Assembly (NCBI GenBank): GCA_050951605.1
Contig: JBMNJJ010000009.1
Coordinates: forward strand, 186,001-250,000
Reading direction: 5' to 3'
DNA from: DUTS01 sp050951605
GTDB taxonomy: Bacteria; Bacillota; Peptococcia; DRI-13; DTU073
Length of the DNA stretch: 64,000 bases
The translations under genes were made by a program, and so were the position numbers. Positions 27,338 to 35,192 of the stretch are shown in pieces; positions within the stretch are counted from its first letter, which is position 1; each line of letters begins with the position of its first letter. The notes below the pieces were generated by a model that saw only the letters and a list, made by a program, of their open reading frames with translations, ran no database searches and had not been told where the DNA came from.

Positions 27338-28320
27338 GATCAAAGGTAAGTAAAGAATTAGGGCGGGGTCAAATAAGAAATAAAATGATACAGGTGGGGC
27401 TATGTTTAGTTTTGCTAATCGTCTTTTCGTGGGGATGTTCTTTAAACGAGGTGGGTTTTAGGCAAAAGAATCAGCTTTACGAGCAGCAAGTACAGGATAA
27501 ACAAGCTGAAAAGCAAGACCAACAAAGCAAGTTATACCCACCTCACCCTAGTTTTTTAACAAAGCAAGAGTTATATGAGGTTTTGTCTGGACCTAAAGAG
27601 CAAATTAATCTAGAGGGGACAATTCTGGGAGGGGTTGTCCCCCATCACCTTGTCGCTGGAAGTTTGATTGCTGATTTTTTGTCGGCATTAGTTCCCCAAA
27701 AACCGAAAGTGATTATCCTTGTTGGTCCTAATCATCATAATCTGGGAGGAAGAATTATTACAGGTTTTTCTGCTTGGCAAACTCCGGACGGATTAGTAGA
27801 AATAGAGGAAAAAATAGTGCAAACCTTGTTGGAGAAAAGCCTCGTGGGACAAGATGAACAAGTTTTGAGTCGAGAACATTCCATCGGGAGTCTTGTTCCT
27901 TTAATTAAACATTATCTTCCTCAAACTAAAATTGTGCCCCTTGTTTTACATCATGATGTTTCTTTAAAAGAGGTAGATCAGCTCTTAACTGTTTTAGAAC
28001 CTTGGTTGCAGGAAGAAAAATGTGTTTTATTAGCTTCTGTTGATTTTTCTCATTATCTTACGCGCAAACAGGCTGAAGAAAAGGATCGCTTTACTTTAAA
28101 GGTGATGGAAAATTTTGCTTATCCGACACTTTTTCATTTAGATAATGATTATTTGGATTCTCCGGCTTCTTTAGCCATGGTTTTTCGCTATGCAGAAAGC
28201 AAGGAGCTGTGTGATTTTCAAGTTTTAGCAAATACAAATTCGGGTCAAATTTTGCAAAATGACTTTATTGAAACTACAAGTTATTTTACTTTAGTTTTCT
28301 TAAAGTCAGACCAGGCTTGA
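27334..28320 (+). CDS. MEMO-family (AmmeMemoRadiSam B) lipoprotein
   Basis: 328 residues. N-terminal basic region, hydrophobic stretch and lipobox FSWGC (Cys near residue 35), then a polar linker and the MEMO domain: GGVVPHHLVAGSLIADF, ILVGPNHHN, REHSIGSLVPLI, SVDFSHYLT. These carry the conserved histidines, aspartate and other residues of the MEMO metal-binding pocket. MEMO proteins are usually cytosolic; here the signal and lipobox put it outside the cell. It overlaps the macroglobulin-like gene by 4 bases, so it belongs to the sigma operon. Its 3' end overlaps the convergent mntR gene by 40 bases. Confidence 0.8.
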   Translation: MRSKVSKELGRGQIRNKMIQVGLCLVLLIVFSWGCSLNEVGFRQKNQLYEQQVQDKQAEKQDQQSKLYPPHPSFLTKQELYEVLSGPKEQINLEGTILGGVVPHHLVAGSLIADFLSALVPQKPKVIILVGPNHHNLGGRIITGFSAWQTPDGLVEIEEKIVQTLLEKSLVGQDEQVLSREHSIGSLVPLIKHYLPQTKIVPLVLHHDVSLKEVDQLLTVLEPWLQEEKCVLLASVDFSHYLTRKQAEEKDRFTLKVMENFAYPTLFHLDNDYLDSPASLAMVFRYAESKELCDFQVLANTNSGQILQNDFIETTSYFTLVFLKSDQA

Positions 28321-28748
28321 TTATTTTCCATAAATTCTACAAGTGCAGCTATTTTTTCTGTTGTTTCTTCACTGATATTATGTTCGATTTTTTCTGTTTG
28401 TTCGAGGACGTTTGTGGTAACTCCAAGTAAGGTTAATAATTTTTCAATGACCTGATGCCTTTGCAGAAGATATTCTCCTAAATCACGTCCTTCTTTAGTT
28501 AGTTCGATGAGACCGTATTTTTCATAGTGAACATAGCCTAGTTCGGTAAGTTTTTGCACCATTTTACTAGCTGAAGGAGGCTGGACATGGAGAGCTTCGG
28601 CGAGGTCGCCCATTCTTGCATATCCTTTATCCGCAGAAAGACGATAAGACATTTCTAGATAGTCTTCCATACTGGGTGTGAGTAGATTATCTTCTTGTTT
28701 TAAAAGGGCATAGCCGCGTACTGTATAAAACTTTTGTTGTTTATTCAT
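28281..28748 (-). CDS. mntR: MntR/DtxR-family metal-dependent repressor
   Basis: 155 residues. An extended N-terminus, then PSMEDYLEMSYRL, a winged helix with LAEALHVQPPSASKMVQKLTELGYV, and the metal-binding dimerisation domain with LLQRHQVIEKLL and EKIEHNISEETTEKI. The aspartate of the MEDYLE segment and the glutamate and histidines of the second domain fit the MntR metal sites. It lacks the SH3 domain of DtxR/IdeR. ATG at 28748 after GAGGTG. No transporter lies next to it. The last 40 bases overlap the convergent MEMO gene. Confidence 0.85.
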   Translation of the reverse strand: MNKQQKFYTVRGYALLKQEDNLLTPSMEDYLEMSYRLSADKGYARMGDLAEALHVQPPSASKMVQKLTELGYVHYEKYGLIELTKEGRDLGEYLLQRHQVIEKLLTLLGVTTNVLEQTEKIEHNISEETTEKIAALVEFMENNQAWSDFKKTKVK

Positions 28749-28842
28749 TAATTCACCTCACAAGAAAGCTAAAATGTTTTCTTAGTTCATCTTTATGTCC
28801 GGGGCGACTTGATTATGCGAAGTGAGAAGTGAGAGGTGGGAA

Positions 28843-29238
28843 TTAGAAGATGTTTTGTAAGTTGAGAGTTTTGTTTTCCGGGATGTGTTGAATATAGCTA
28901 ATTAAGACATAAATTTCGGCAAGGGCATTATTGCTATCTTCATGGTGAAGATAGCTTTTTATTTTAGCGATACATTCTTCAATACGATCCATTTCTTGAT
29001 GATGGATTAATAAAGGCCAGTATTGACGAATCTGAGCCCATTCTCTTTTCGTTTGTTGAAAAGCTTTTTTTGCTTCCTCCCAGCTTTGATTATTAACGAA
29101 AGACTCTACTTTTTGTGTCGACCGGAGAAGGGTGTCGGCGCTTTTTTCTAAGATTTTAATCATACCCCAGCCCAGGCTAAGTAGAAATAATAATAGAGTT
29201 AAAAGAGCTATGGGAACATAGAATTTTCGGAGAGTCAT
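28843..29238 (-). CDS. DUF4363-family membrane-anchored protein
   Basis: About 131 residues: an N-terminal membrane segment (about residues 8-28) and a helical extracytoplasmic domain (QSWEEAKKAFQQTKREWAQIRQYWPLLIHHQEMDRIEE) that fits DUF4363. The ATG at 29238 overlaps the stop of the DUF421 gene (TGATG) and has AAGGTG upstream; the TTG at 29244 is less likely. DUF421 and DUF4363 genes commonly occur as a pair in spore-forming Firmicutes. Function not established. Confidence 0.8.
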   Translation of the reverse strand: MTLRKFYVPIALLTLLLFLLSLGWGMIKILEKSADTLLRSTQKVESFVNNQSWEEAKKAFQQTKREWAQIRQYWPLLIHHQEMDRIEECIAKIKSYLHHEDSNNALAEIYVLISYIQHIPENKTLNLQNIF

Positions 29239-29915
29239 CAGCAAACACCTTCTTTCCGTTGCCAGGAAATACTTCCTGTATTATCGATACTGGCAAAAAA
29301 TAATTCTTGTAAATTTGTTACTCCTTGTTCTTGTAGCTTGTCCAGTAATTCTTTTTCAGTAAGGTTAAAGAACTTTAGATTATGTGTAATCACAGTACCA
29401 TCAAGAACTAGGGTAAGAGGAAGCCCCGGGTCCGGTGCATTTATGCCTAAATCTTTAGTAATAATGGGGCGGCTAGTGCCTTTAGGGATAACACTCATTT
29501 GCCCATTTGTTTCTAAAATGGCATAATCAATATCAGCAATATTAGTAAAGTTTTTGACGCGGAGTTGTTCTAGTAAATCGTTAAGATTAATGCGAAGGCG
29601 ACGTAATTCACTTTCGATGATTGTACCTTTTTCAATAAGAATACTGGGGCGTCCACAAATAATTGCTCTGGCTCGTTCGCTTTTTAAACTGAGATAAGCT
29701 AAAAATACTTGGGCTAAAAGAAGGGTAAGAATTGGAATAATACCATCGAGAAGTGGTATTTCTGTGTCGGCCATAGGTACAGCTGCGAGTTCAGAAATCA
29801 TAATGGCTATTACTAGTTCAAAAGGTTGCAATTCTCCGATTTGTCGTTTGCCCATTAAGCGCATGACTAAAACAACAAGAGAATATAAAATAAGGGTGCG
29901 AAAGAAAACAATCAA
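29238..29915 (-). CDS. DUF421 (YetF/YdfR-like) membrane protein
   Basis: 225 residues. Three N-terminal membrane segments with the typical MRLMGKRQIGELQPFELVIAIMISELAAVPM, then the soluble YetF-like domain (GRPSILIEKGTIIESELRRLRINLNDLLEQLRVKN). This is a widespread Firmicute family; some members affect spore properties. It is the first gene of a two-gene operon with the DUF4363 gene. Confidence 0.88.
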   Translation of the reverse strand: MIVFFRTLILYSLVVLVMRLMGKRQIGELQPFELVIAIMISELAAVPMADTEIPLLDGIIPILTLLLAQVFLAYLSLKSERARAIICGRPSILIEKGTIIESELRRLRINLNDLLEQLRVKNFTNIADIDYAILETNGQMSVIPKGTSRPIITKDLGINAPDPGLPLTLVLDGTVITHNLKFFNLTEKELLDKLQEQGVTNLQELFFASIDNTGSISWQRKEGVC

Positions 29916-30038
29916 GTTAAAACCTCCACTTCAGTTATTTTTATTACTATTTTTTAAGTTTTCCTGATATTATATTCTTGGTGGTAAAATTTAATATTTT
30001 TAAGAGATGAGTCGTAAAGTAAAGGAAGTGAGGCTCAG

Positions 30039-30716
30039 GTGCAAGTTTTATTAGGAATATTAGCTTTCTTATTTTGTTTGTTTTTTTCTATAGTGTTATT
30101 TGTTTTAGTATGTCCGTGTCATTATTTTATTAAAGTGAATAAGCAGGAAAAGCTATGGGGAGTTTTGGCTATTCATGTTAGTTTTCTAAAATTACGTCTA
30201 TGTAAAGAAAAAAAAGGGAGCCCTTGGTTAGAGGTTTATTTGTTAGATCAGAAATTAATAGATGTTCAGAGACGGGATGGGGGAAGAGATACTAAGGAAA
30301 AACTTAGTAAAGCGAAAATTTTTCAAAAAAAGAAGGAAAAAGTAGAAAAAAGAAGAAGAAAATTTTTAAGCAGTAGCGAATTGTTTGTATGGAAAGAATT
30401 TTTAGAACGAGAAACGTTTAGTTTATTAATGGAATTATGTAAAAAGGCGTGGTCAGAAATGCGCCCGAAAGATTTGTCACTTAAAGGGAGAATAGGTTTC
30501 GCGGACCCCTATTACACAGGTTTATTGGCGGCAGTCCTTTTCGCCTTTACGCGAGAAAATATTGCCCTTGAGTTAGATTTTTCTCAAGCCATTTGTGAAT
30601 TTGCTTTACAGATTGAAGGACGAATTTATTTAATCGTACTTATTTATTATTTTTTACGTTCCCTTTTAACCTATCCTTTGCGTTCTATAGTGTGGGGCAG
30701 ATTAAAAAAGTGTTAA
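30039..30716 (+). CDS. DUF2953-family protein
   Basis: 225 residues. An N-terminal membrane segment (about 5-27), a basic middle part (KKKEKVEKRRRKFLSS), and a C-terminal domain with LKGRIGFADPYYTGLLAAVLFAF that matches DUF2953. GTG start after AGTGAGG. DUF2953 genes are usually found directly before gerW/ytfJ in spore-forming Firmicutes, and that is the arrangement here. Confidence 0.82.
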   Translation: MQVLLGILAFLFCLFFSIVLFVLVCPCHYFIKVNKQEKLWGVLAIHVSFLKLRLCKEKKGSPWLEVYLLDQKLIDVQRRDGGRDTKEKLSKAKIFQKKKEKVEKRRRKFLSSSELFVWKEFLERETFSLLMELCKKAWSEMRPKDLSLKGRIGFADPYYTGLLAAVLFAFTRENIALELDFSQAICEFALQIEGRIYLIVLIYYFLRSLLTYPLRSIVWGRLKKC

Positions 30717-30776
30717 GCAAAAAACATTTTGGAGTGCGATTGAATTAATTTTTAAAGGAAAAGGAGGAGCAGAAAA

Positions 30777-31124
30777 ATGGATTATAATGAACATTTACAG
30801 ACGATGTTTGATAAATTAAAAAGTTTTTTTCGTACAGAAACAGTAGTAGGGGAACCAATAATGGTGGGTGAGGTTACTTTAATTCCACTAATTGAAATCA
30901 GTTTTGGTTTAGGTTCGGGAGTGGGAAAGGGTAAAGATAAGGGAGTTGATGGTGCCGGTGGAGCAGGTGCCGGTGCTAAAATAATCCCTACGGCGATTAT
31001 GGTAGTAAAAGGAGAAGACGTTTCTTTAATTCCTTTAAAAGAACGTGATTCATTAGAAAAAGTGTTGGAATTAGCTCCTGAGCTTATTAATAAGTTTAAA
31101 AATAAAAAAAAGAAGGATGAATAA
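30777..31124 (+). CDS. gerW: GerW/YtfJ-family spore protein
   Basis: 115 residues. Complete family signature: TVVGEPIMVGEVTLIPLIEISFGLG, a glycine-rich central part (GAGGAGAGAKIIPTAIMVV), VSLIPL, and a lysine-rich end. In Bacillus GerW/YtfJ is a sporulation protein needed for normal germination. Its presence supports an endospore-forming host. It follows the DUF2953 gene. Confidence 0.88.
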   Translation: MDYNEHLQTMFDKLKSFFRTETVVGEPIMVGEVTLIPLIEISFGLGSGVGKGKDKGVDGAGGAGAGAKIIPTAIMVVKGEDVSLIPLKERDSLEKVLELAPELINKFKNKKKKDE

Positions 31125-31211
31125 ATTTCGACTATGTATCTTCTTTAACGACAAAAAAACATTAATTACCGAAAAATAATAAAATTTTCTATGAATTATC
31201 AATGGATGATA

Positions 31212-31240
31212 TTGTTATTAAAGCAGATAACTGTTATAAT
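31212..31240 (+). promoter_or_regulatory. Putative SigA promoter of the T4SS locus
   Basis: TTGTTA (31212-31217), a 17-base spacer and TATAAT (31235-31240), 70 bases before the VirD4 start. It separates the secretion locus from gerW. Confidence 0.65.
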
Positions 31241-31309
31241 AAAATTACTAAATGAATTTTTTCCATTTATTATTAAATTTAGACTTTGTTTATTAGGGGG
31301 TGAAATAAA

Positions 31310-33178
31310 GTGGCATTAACTGAACAACAAAAAAGAGAAAATAAATTAAAAACTAATTTAATTATATTTTTCATTGGATATATCATTTTTGCCTTTGTGG
31401 TTTTACATAGTTGTGTAATATATAATTCTTATGAAGACTTGGTAATAACAGAAATAGAACAAATAAATCAACTAGTCGAAGAAATAACGTTGCATATGGA
31501 AACCACACCTTTTTTCATTCCTTCAACACAAACATGGAGACAGTTGTTATTTTTCTCAATGTTTTATTTTACAATGGTAGCATATTATTTGACTTCGCGA
31601 AAAAAACTTATGTTAGGAAAAGAACATGGTACAGCACAATGGGCCGGAAGAAATGAAATTAAAAAAATATTGGATAGAAATAGAAATAAAAATATTATTT
31701 TTACACAAACGGAAGGTATGAGTCTGGATACTCGTAAAACAGGTAAAAATCTCAATATGTTAATTATCGGTTCTCCCGGTACAGGTAAAACGAGATATTT
31801 TGCTAAGCCGAATATTTTACAGGCAAATACTTCTTTTGTAATCACAGACCCTAAAGGAGAGATTTTGCGAGATACGGGTTGTTTTTTACAAGAAAAGGGC
31901 TATAGGCTGAAGGTGTTTAACCTTATTGAAATGGAATATAGTGATGGATATAATCCTTTTGAATATATTAAAAAAGAGCGAGATGTTTTAGTGGCCATAG
32001 ATTGTCTGATTAAGAATACTACTCCGCCAGAATCTAAGTCTTATGACCCTTTTTGGGAAAAAGCCGAAATTGCTTTTCTGCAAGCCCTAATGTTTTTTAT
32101 TTGGTACGAACTTCCGAAGCATGAACAAAATTTTTCTACAATGTTGGAATTATTAAGAAAAGCGGAAATAAAAGAGGATTATGAAGATTATGAAAGTGAT
32201 TTAGATTTAATTTTTAAACAATTAGCTCGTGAGAAACCGGACCATATTGCCTTAAAGCAATATGCCATCTTTAAACAAGCAGCCGGGAAAACAGCAAAAT
32301 CAATTTTAATTTCGGCGGGGGTAAGGTTATCGGTATTTAATATTCAGGCTTTAGCTGATTTAACTTCACGAGATACAGTAGAATTAGAAACAATTGGCGA
32401 TGAAAAAACAGCGGTTTTTGTAATTATGTCGGATAGTATCACAACCTTTAATTTTCTTGTAGCGATGATGTATACACAACTGTTTCATACTTTATATCAT
32501 GTGGCTGATTTTAAATATAGGGGTAGGTTGCCGTGTCATGTACGTTTTATTTTGGATGAATTTGCCAATATCGGGCAAATTCCTGAATTTGATAAATTAG
32601 TTGGGACAATGCGTAGTAGGGAGATAAGTGTTAGTATTATTATTCAAAATATTACTCAGTTGAGTAAATTATATGAAAAGAGTTGGGAAACGATTGTTGG
32701 AAATTGTGATAGTTTATTATTTCTCGGCGGTAAAGATATGACTACTCTTGAGTATATCAGTAAGGCTTTAGGTGAAGAAACTATTGATTCATACTCAATT
32801 AATATTACGAGAGAACCTCGCTGGCAACATAGTACATCGAAAAATTTTGAAACATTAGCCCGTGAATTGATGAAGCCCGATGAGTTAGGTAGAATACCCG
32901 ATGATGATTGTATCTTGCAGATTAGAGGTATGAATCCTTTTTACTCTAAAAAATTCGATTTAGAAAGTCATAAAAATTACAAATATTTGTATGATAGTTC
33001 GGATCGTTATTACTTTGACTACCGTAATATTAGGGGGGTGAGGGGGTATGGGAAGGAAAATTATCAAGAAGGTTTAAGGTATGAACATGAAGACGATTTG
33101 TTTAAAGAAAGGTCTTTTAGTGGGGATCGTAATTTAGAAATTCCAGCTATAAAATTTAGATTATCCAAAAAAAGTTAA
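31310..33178 (+). CDS. virD4: VirD4/TraG-type coupling ATPase of a Gram-positive T4SS
   Basis: 622 residues. Two N-terminal membrane segments (about 14-36 and 77-95), then the cytosolic ATPase: Walker A GSPGTGKTR near residue 154, FVITDPKGEI shortly after, Walker B FILDEFANIGQIPEFD near 412, and SIIIQNITQLSKLY. Coupling proteins select substrates by their C-terminal signals and feed them to the channel. GTG start after GGGGGGTG. It is the first gene of the secretion locus. No relaxase gene is near it, which suggests protein rather than DNA substrates. Confidence 0.92.
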   Translation: MALTEQQKRENKLKTNLIIFFIGYIIFAFVVLHSCVIYNSYEDLVITEIEQINQLVEEITLHMETTPFFIPSTQTWRQLLFFSMFYFTMVAYYLTSRKKLMLGKEHGTAQWAGRNEIKKILDRNRNKNIIFTQTEGMSLDTRKTGKNLNMLIIGSPGTGKTRYFAKPNILQANTSFVITDPKGEILRDTGCFLQEKGYRLKVFNLIEMEYSDGYNPFEYIKKERDVLVAIDCLIKNTTPPESKSYDPFWEKAEIAFLQALMFFIWYELPKHEQNFSTMLELLRKAEIKEDYEDYESDLDLIFKQLAREKPDHIALKQYAIFKQAAGKTAKSILISAGVRLSVFNIQALADLTSRDTVELETIGDEKTAVFVIMSDSITTFNFLVAMMYTQLFHTLYHVADFKYRGRLPCHVRFILDEFANIGQIPEFDKLVGTMRSREISVSIIIQNITQLSKLYEKSWETIVGNCDSLLFLGGKDMTTLEYISKALGEETIDSYSINITREPRWQHSTSKNFETLARELMKPDELGRIPDDDCILQIRGMNPFYSKKFDLESHKNYKYLYDSSDRYYFDYRNIRGVRGYGKENYQEGLRYEHEDDLFKERSFSGDRNLEIPAIKFRLSKKS

Positions 33179-33194
33179 AAGGAGTTGGGTCACA

Positions 33195-33551
33195 ATGAAG
33201 AAAATGATGATTAAAGGAAAGAAAAGAGTGGCTAGTGTAGAATTTCAAAAGAAAGTAATGTCGGTGTTTTTTGCGGTCTTATTTATGGTTATTCTGATGT
33301 CGGCTCCGGCATTTGCAGTGAATTCGCCTGCGGGTACAGATAAACTTGATACGGTCGTTGATTGGCTCGCTGAGTGGGCAGGCAGGATCGGTCTGGTTGT
33401 AGCTTTTTTTGGTGCCTTACAAACAGTACTGGGCTTTATGAATGACGATGCCGATTCTAAAGTTAGAGGTTTGAAAACGTTGGCCGCAGGTTTCATGGTT
33501 TGGGGTATCTCCGAGAGTGTAGATTTATTATTCAGAACCCAGAACCCTTAA
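33195..33551 (+). CDS. VirB2-like small membrane subunit
   Basis: 118 residues. Basic start, a hydrophobic signal-like segment ending APAFA (to about residue 42), and two further hydrophobic segments (about 64-83 and 93-110), with an acidic loop between them (MNDDADSK). This is the pattern of VirB2/Maff2-type subunits in Gram-positive conjugation loci, which occupy this position between VirD4 and VirB6. 16 bases after virD4. A partly transcription-terminating hairpin follows, which would give these two genes a higher transcript level than the rest. Confidence 0.75.
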   Translation: MKKMMIKGKKRVASVEFQKKVMSVFFAVLFMVILMSAPAFAVNSPAGTDKLDTVVDWLAEWAGRIGLVVAFFGALQTVLGFMNDDADSKVRGLKTLAAGFMVWGISESVDLLFRTQNP

Positions 33552-33680
33552 CCGAAAGTCATAATTAAAAATCAAGGGGATGAAGGGCGTTATACTATCG
33601 TCAAAAATTAAGAAATAAATACATATTTTTAAAGATGCATAGATTTAGAAACAATAAGATAGAATGAGTTGTATGTATCA

Positions 33681-33719
33681 GGGGAGGGGTTTGTGTAGAT
33701 AAACACTCTCCCTTTTTTC
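33681..33719 (+). terminator. Imperfect hairpin with T run in the 330-base gap after the VirB2-like gene
   Basis: GGGAG...GTGT pairs with ACAC...CTCCC and is followed by TTTTTT. The gap 33552-33881 holds otherwise only AT-rich sequence, including a TATAAT at 33793-33798 about 85 bases before the next gene that may restart transcription. No open frame with a ribosome binding site was seen in the gap. Confidence 0.55.
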
Positions 33720-33881
33720 TACAAAATAACGCATTATCTTTAAAATTATAAGTAAATTCTAATAAAGACTATATTTTTAAATAGTTTTCTAGTATAATAT
33801 AAATAAGAAAGTAGAAAATATTGGCATATAAAAGTAGTTATTTAAGTTAGAAGCGATATAGACAAACAGGGTGGTGAGCTT

Positions 33882-34706
33882 ATGTGGGGAATGCTGGAAG
33901 ATATGATTCAACAAATGTTAGGTTTAGAAGATGACCTCGTCGCCATAGCTGAGTTTATTAAAAAAGTACCTTTTGCTAATATTACCGCTGAATCTGCAGA
34001 TTTAGCCCTGATAATTGACAATGTTTCATCTATACTTTTATCTACAGGTTATACACTTCTTGTGTTTTTCTTCTTCATTGATTTTTTTAAAAAGACTATA
34101 ATGTTTGAATTTGTTAATTGGGAAACAATAGTTAAGGTTTTATTGAGATTTTTTGTAGCAAAATTTATTCTTTCAGAATTTCACTTGGTTTTAGAAGGTA
34201 TTGCTATTGTTGTAAATGGGTTAATCGAAGGTGTCGGAACAGTAGCCAAAGATGGGAGTATCGAAGCTTTATTAGATAGTGGGGATATAAAACAACAGTT
34301 TGATGCTTTACCCGGTCTTATTGAAGAACTCCTTTTCTTTGTTAAGCTTTTAATTATTTGGATTATTATGATGGTTATTAGATTAGCAATATTATTTATC
34401 GGTTATGGACGTTTTGTAGAAATATGTATTTATACTGCTATCGCTCCTATTCCATTATCTACTTTGGTTGGAGAGGAAACCTCCAGTATTGCGAAAAAAT
34501 TCTTTCAAGGATATATAGCAGTATTATTACAAGGGTTAATTATTGTGGTAATGTGCTTCATATATTTAGGATTAGTATCGACTTTTACTGGTAATACACC
34601 TCAGGGGCTAGATGGTGGTCTTATTCAGTATCTGATATGCTCTATTGTATTATTATTCACAATGCTAAAATCAGGAAGTTGGGCTAAGCAGATTATGGGG
34701 ATGTAG
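33882..34706 (+). CDS. VirB6/TrbL-like polytopic channel protein
   Basis: 274 residues with about six membrane segments. The conserved heart of Gram-positive VirB6-like proteins is present: GRFVEICIYTAIAPIPLSTLVGEE followed by KKFFQGYIAVLLQGLIIVVMC (about residues 180-225). The N-terminal part is extracellular or amphipathic. In VirB systems this protein forms part of the inner-membrane channel and contacts substrate. Confidence 0.88.
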   Translation: MWGMLEDMIQQMLGLEDDLVAIAEFIKKVPFANITAESADLALIIDNVSSILLSTGYTLLVFFFFIDFFKKTIMFEFVNWETIVKVLLRFFVAKFILSEFHLVLEGIAIVVNGLIEGVGTVAKDGSIEALLDSGDIKQQFDALPGLIEELLFFVKLLIIWIIMMVIRLAILFIGYGRFVEICIYTAIAPIPLSTLVGEETSSIAKKFFQGYIAVLLQGLIIVVMCFIYLGLVSTFTGNTPQGLDGGLIQYLICSIVLLFTMLKSGSWAKQIMGM

Positions 34707-34733
34707 TGCGTAGGGAAAGGGAGGGAATAAAAA

Positions 34734-35180
34734 ATGATTGAGGTAAAAATACCGCGAGAAATTCGAGCCTATAAAGAGAAATTGTTTTTTGGTCTTAATT
34801 TACGTCAGACGATATGTGCAGCTTTAGCTATAGCGATTAATATTCCCTTATATATCTATGTTCGTCCAATTATAGGTGATGATTTGGCTAGTTGGTTCAT
34901 TATTTTTGTAACAGTACCCCTTTTTTTAATAGGATTTTTTCAGTATAATGGGATGCCTTTTGAAAAATTTGCGTTATGTATATTAAGATTTCAGTTGCTA
35001 ACCCCACAAAAAAGAAAATATAAAACAGAAAATTTATTTGCAATATTAATGGATGCGCATCAGAAAAAGGTTGAATCGGAAAGAAAAAAAAGGTCCCGTG
35101 TTTTTTATAAAGTGTTTAGAAAGTTAAGCAAGAAGAAGAAGCTTAAAAAGTATTTAGAACAAAAATCAGTTAGAGGATAG
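34734..35180 (+). CDS. PrgI/VirB3-like protein
   Basis: 148 residues: KIPREIRAYKEKLFFGLNLRQTICAALAIAI, then a second membrane segment, then a basic tail (KKLKKYLEQKS). IPREIxxYKEKxxFGLTxRQ is the PrgI-family signature, the VirB3-like component always found just before VirB4 in Gram-positive T4SS. It ends 12 bases before the VirB4 start. Confidence 0.88.
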   Translation: MIEVKIPREIRAYKEKLFFGLNLRQTICAALAIAINIPLYIYVRPIIGDDLASWFIIFVTVPLFLIGFFQYNGMPFEKFALCILRFQLLTPQKRKYKTENLFAILMDAHQKKVESERKKRSRVFYKVFRKLSKKKKLKKYLEQKSVRG

Positions 35181-35192
35181 AGGTGAAGCGGT

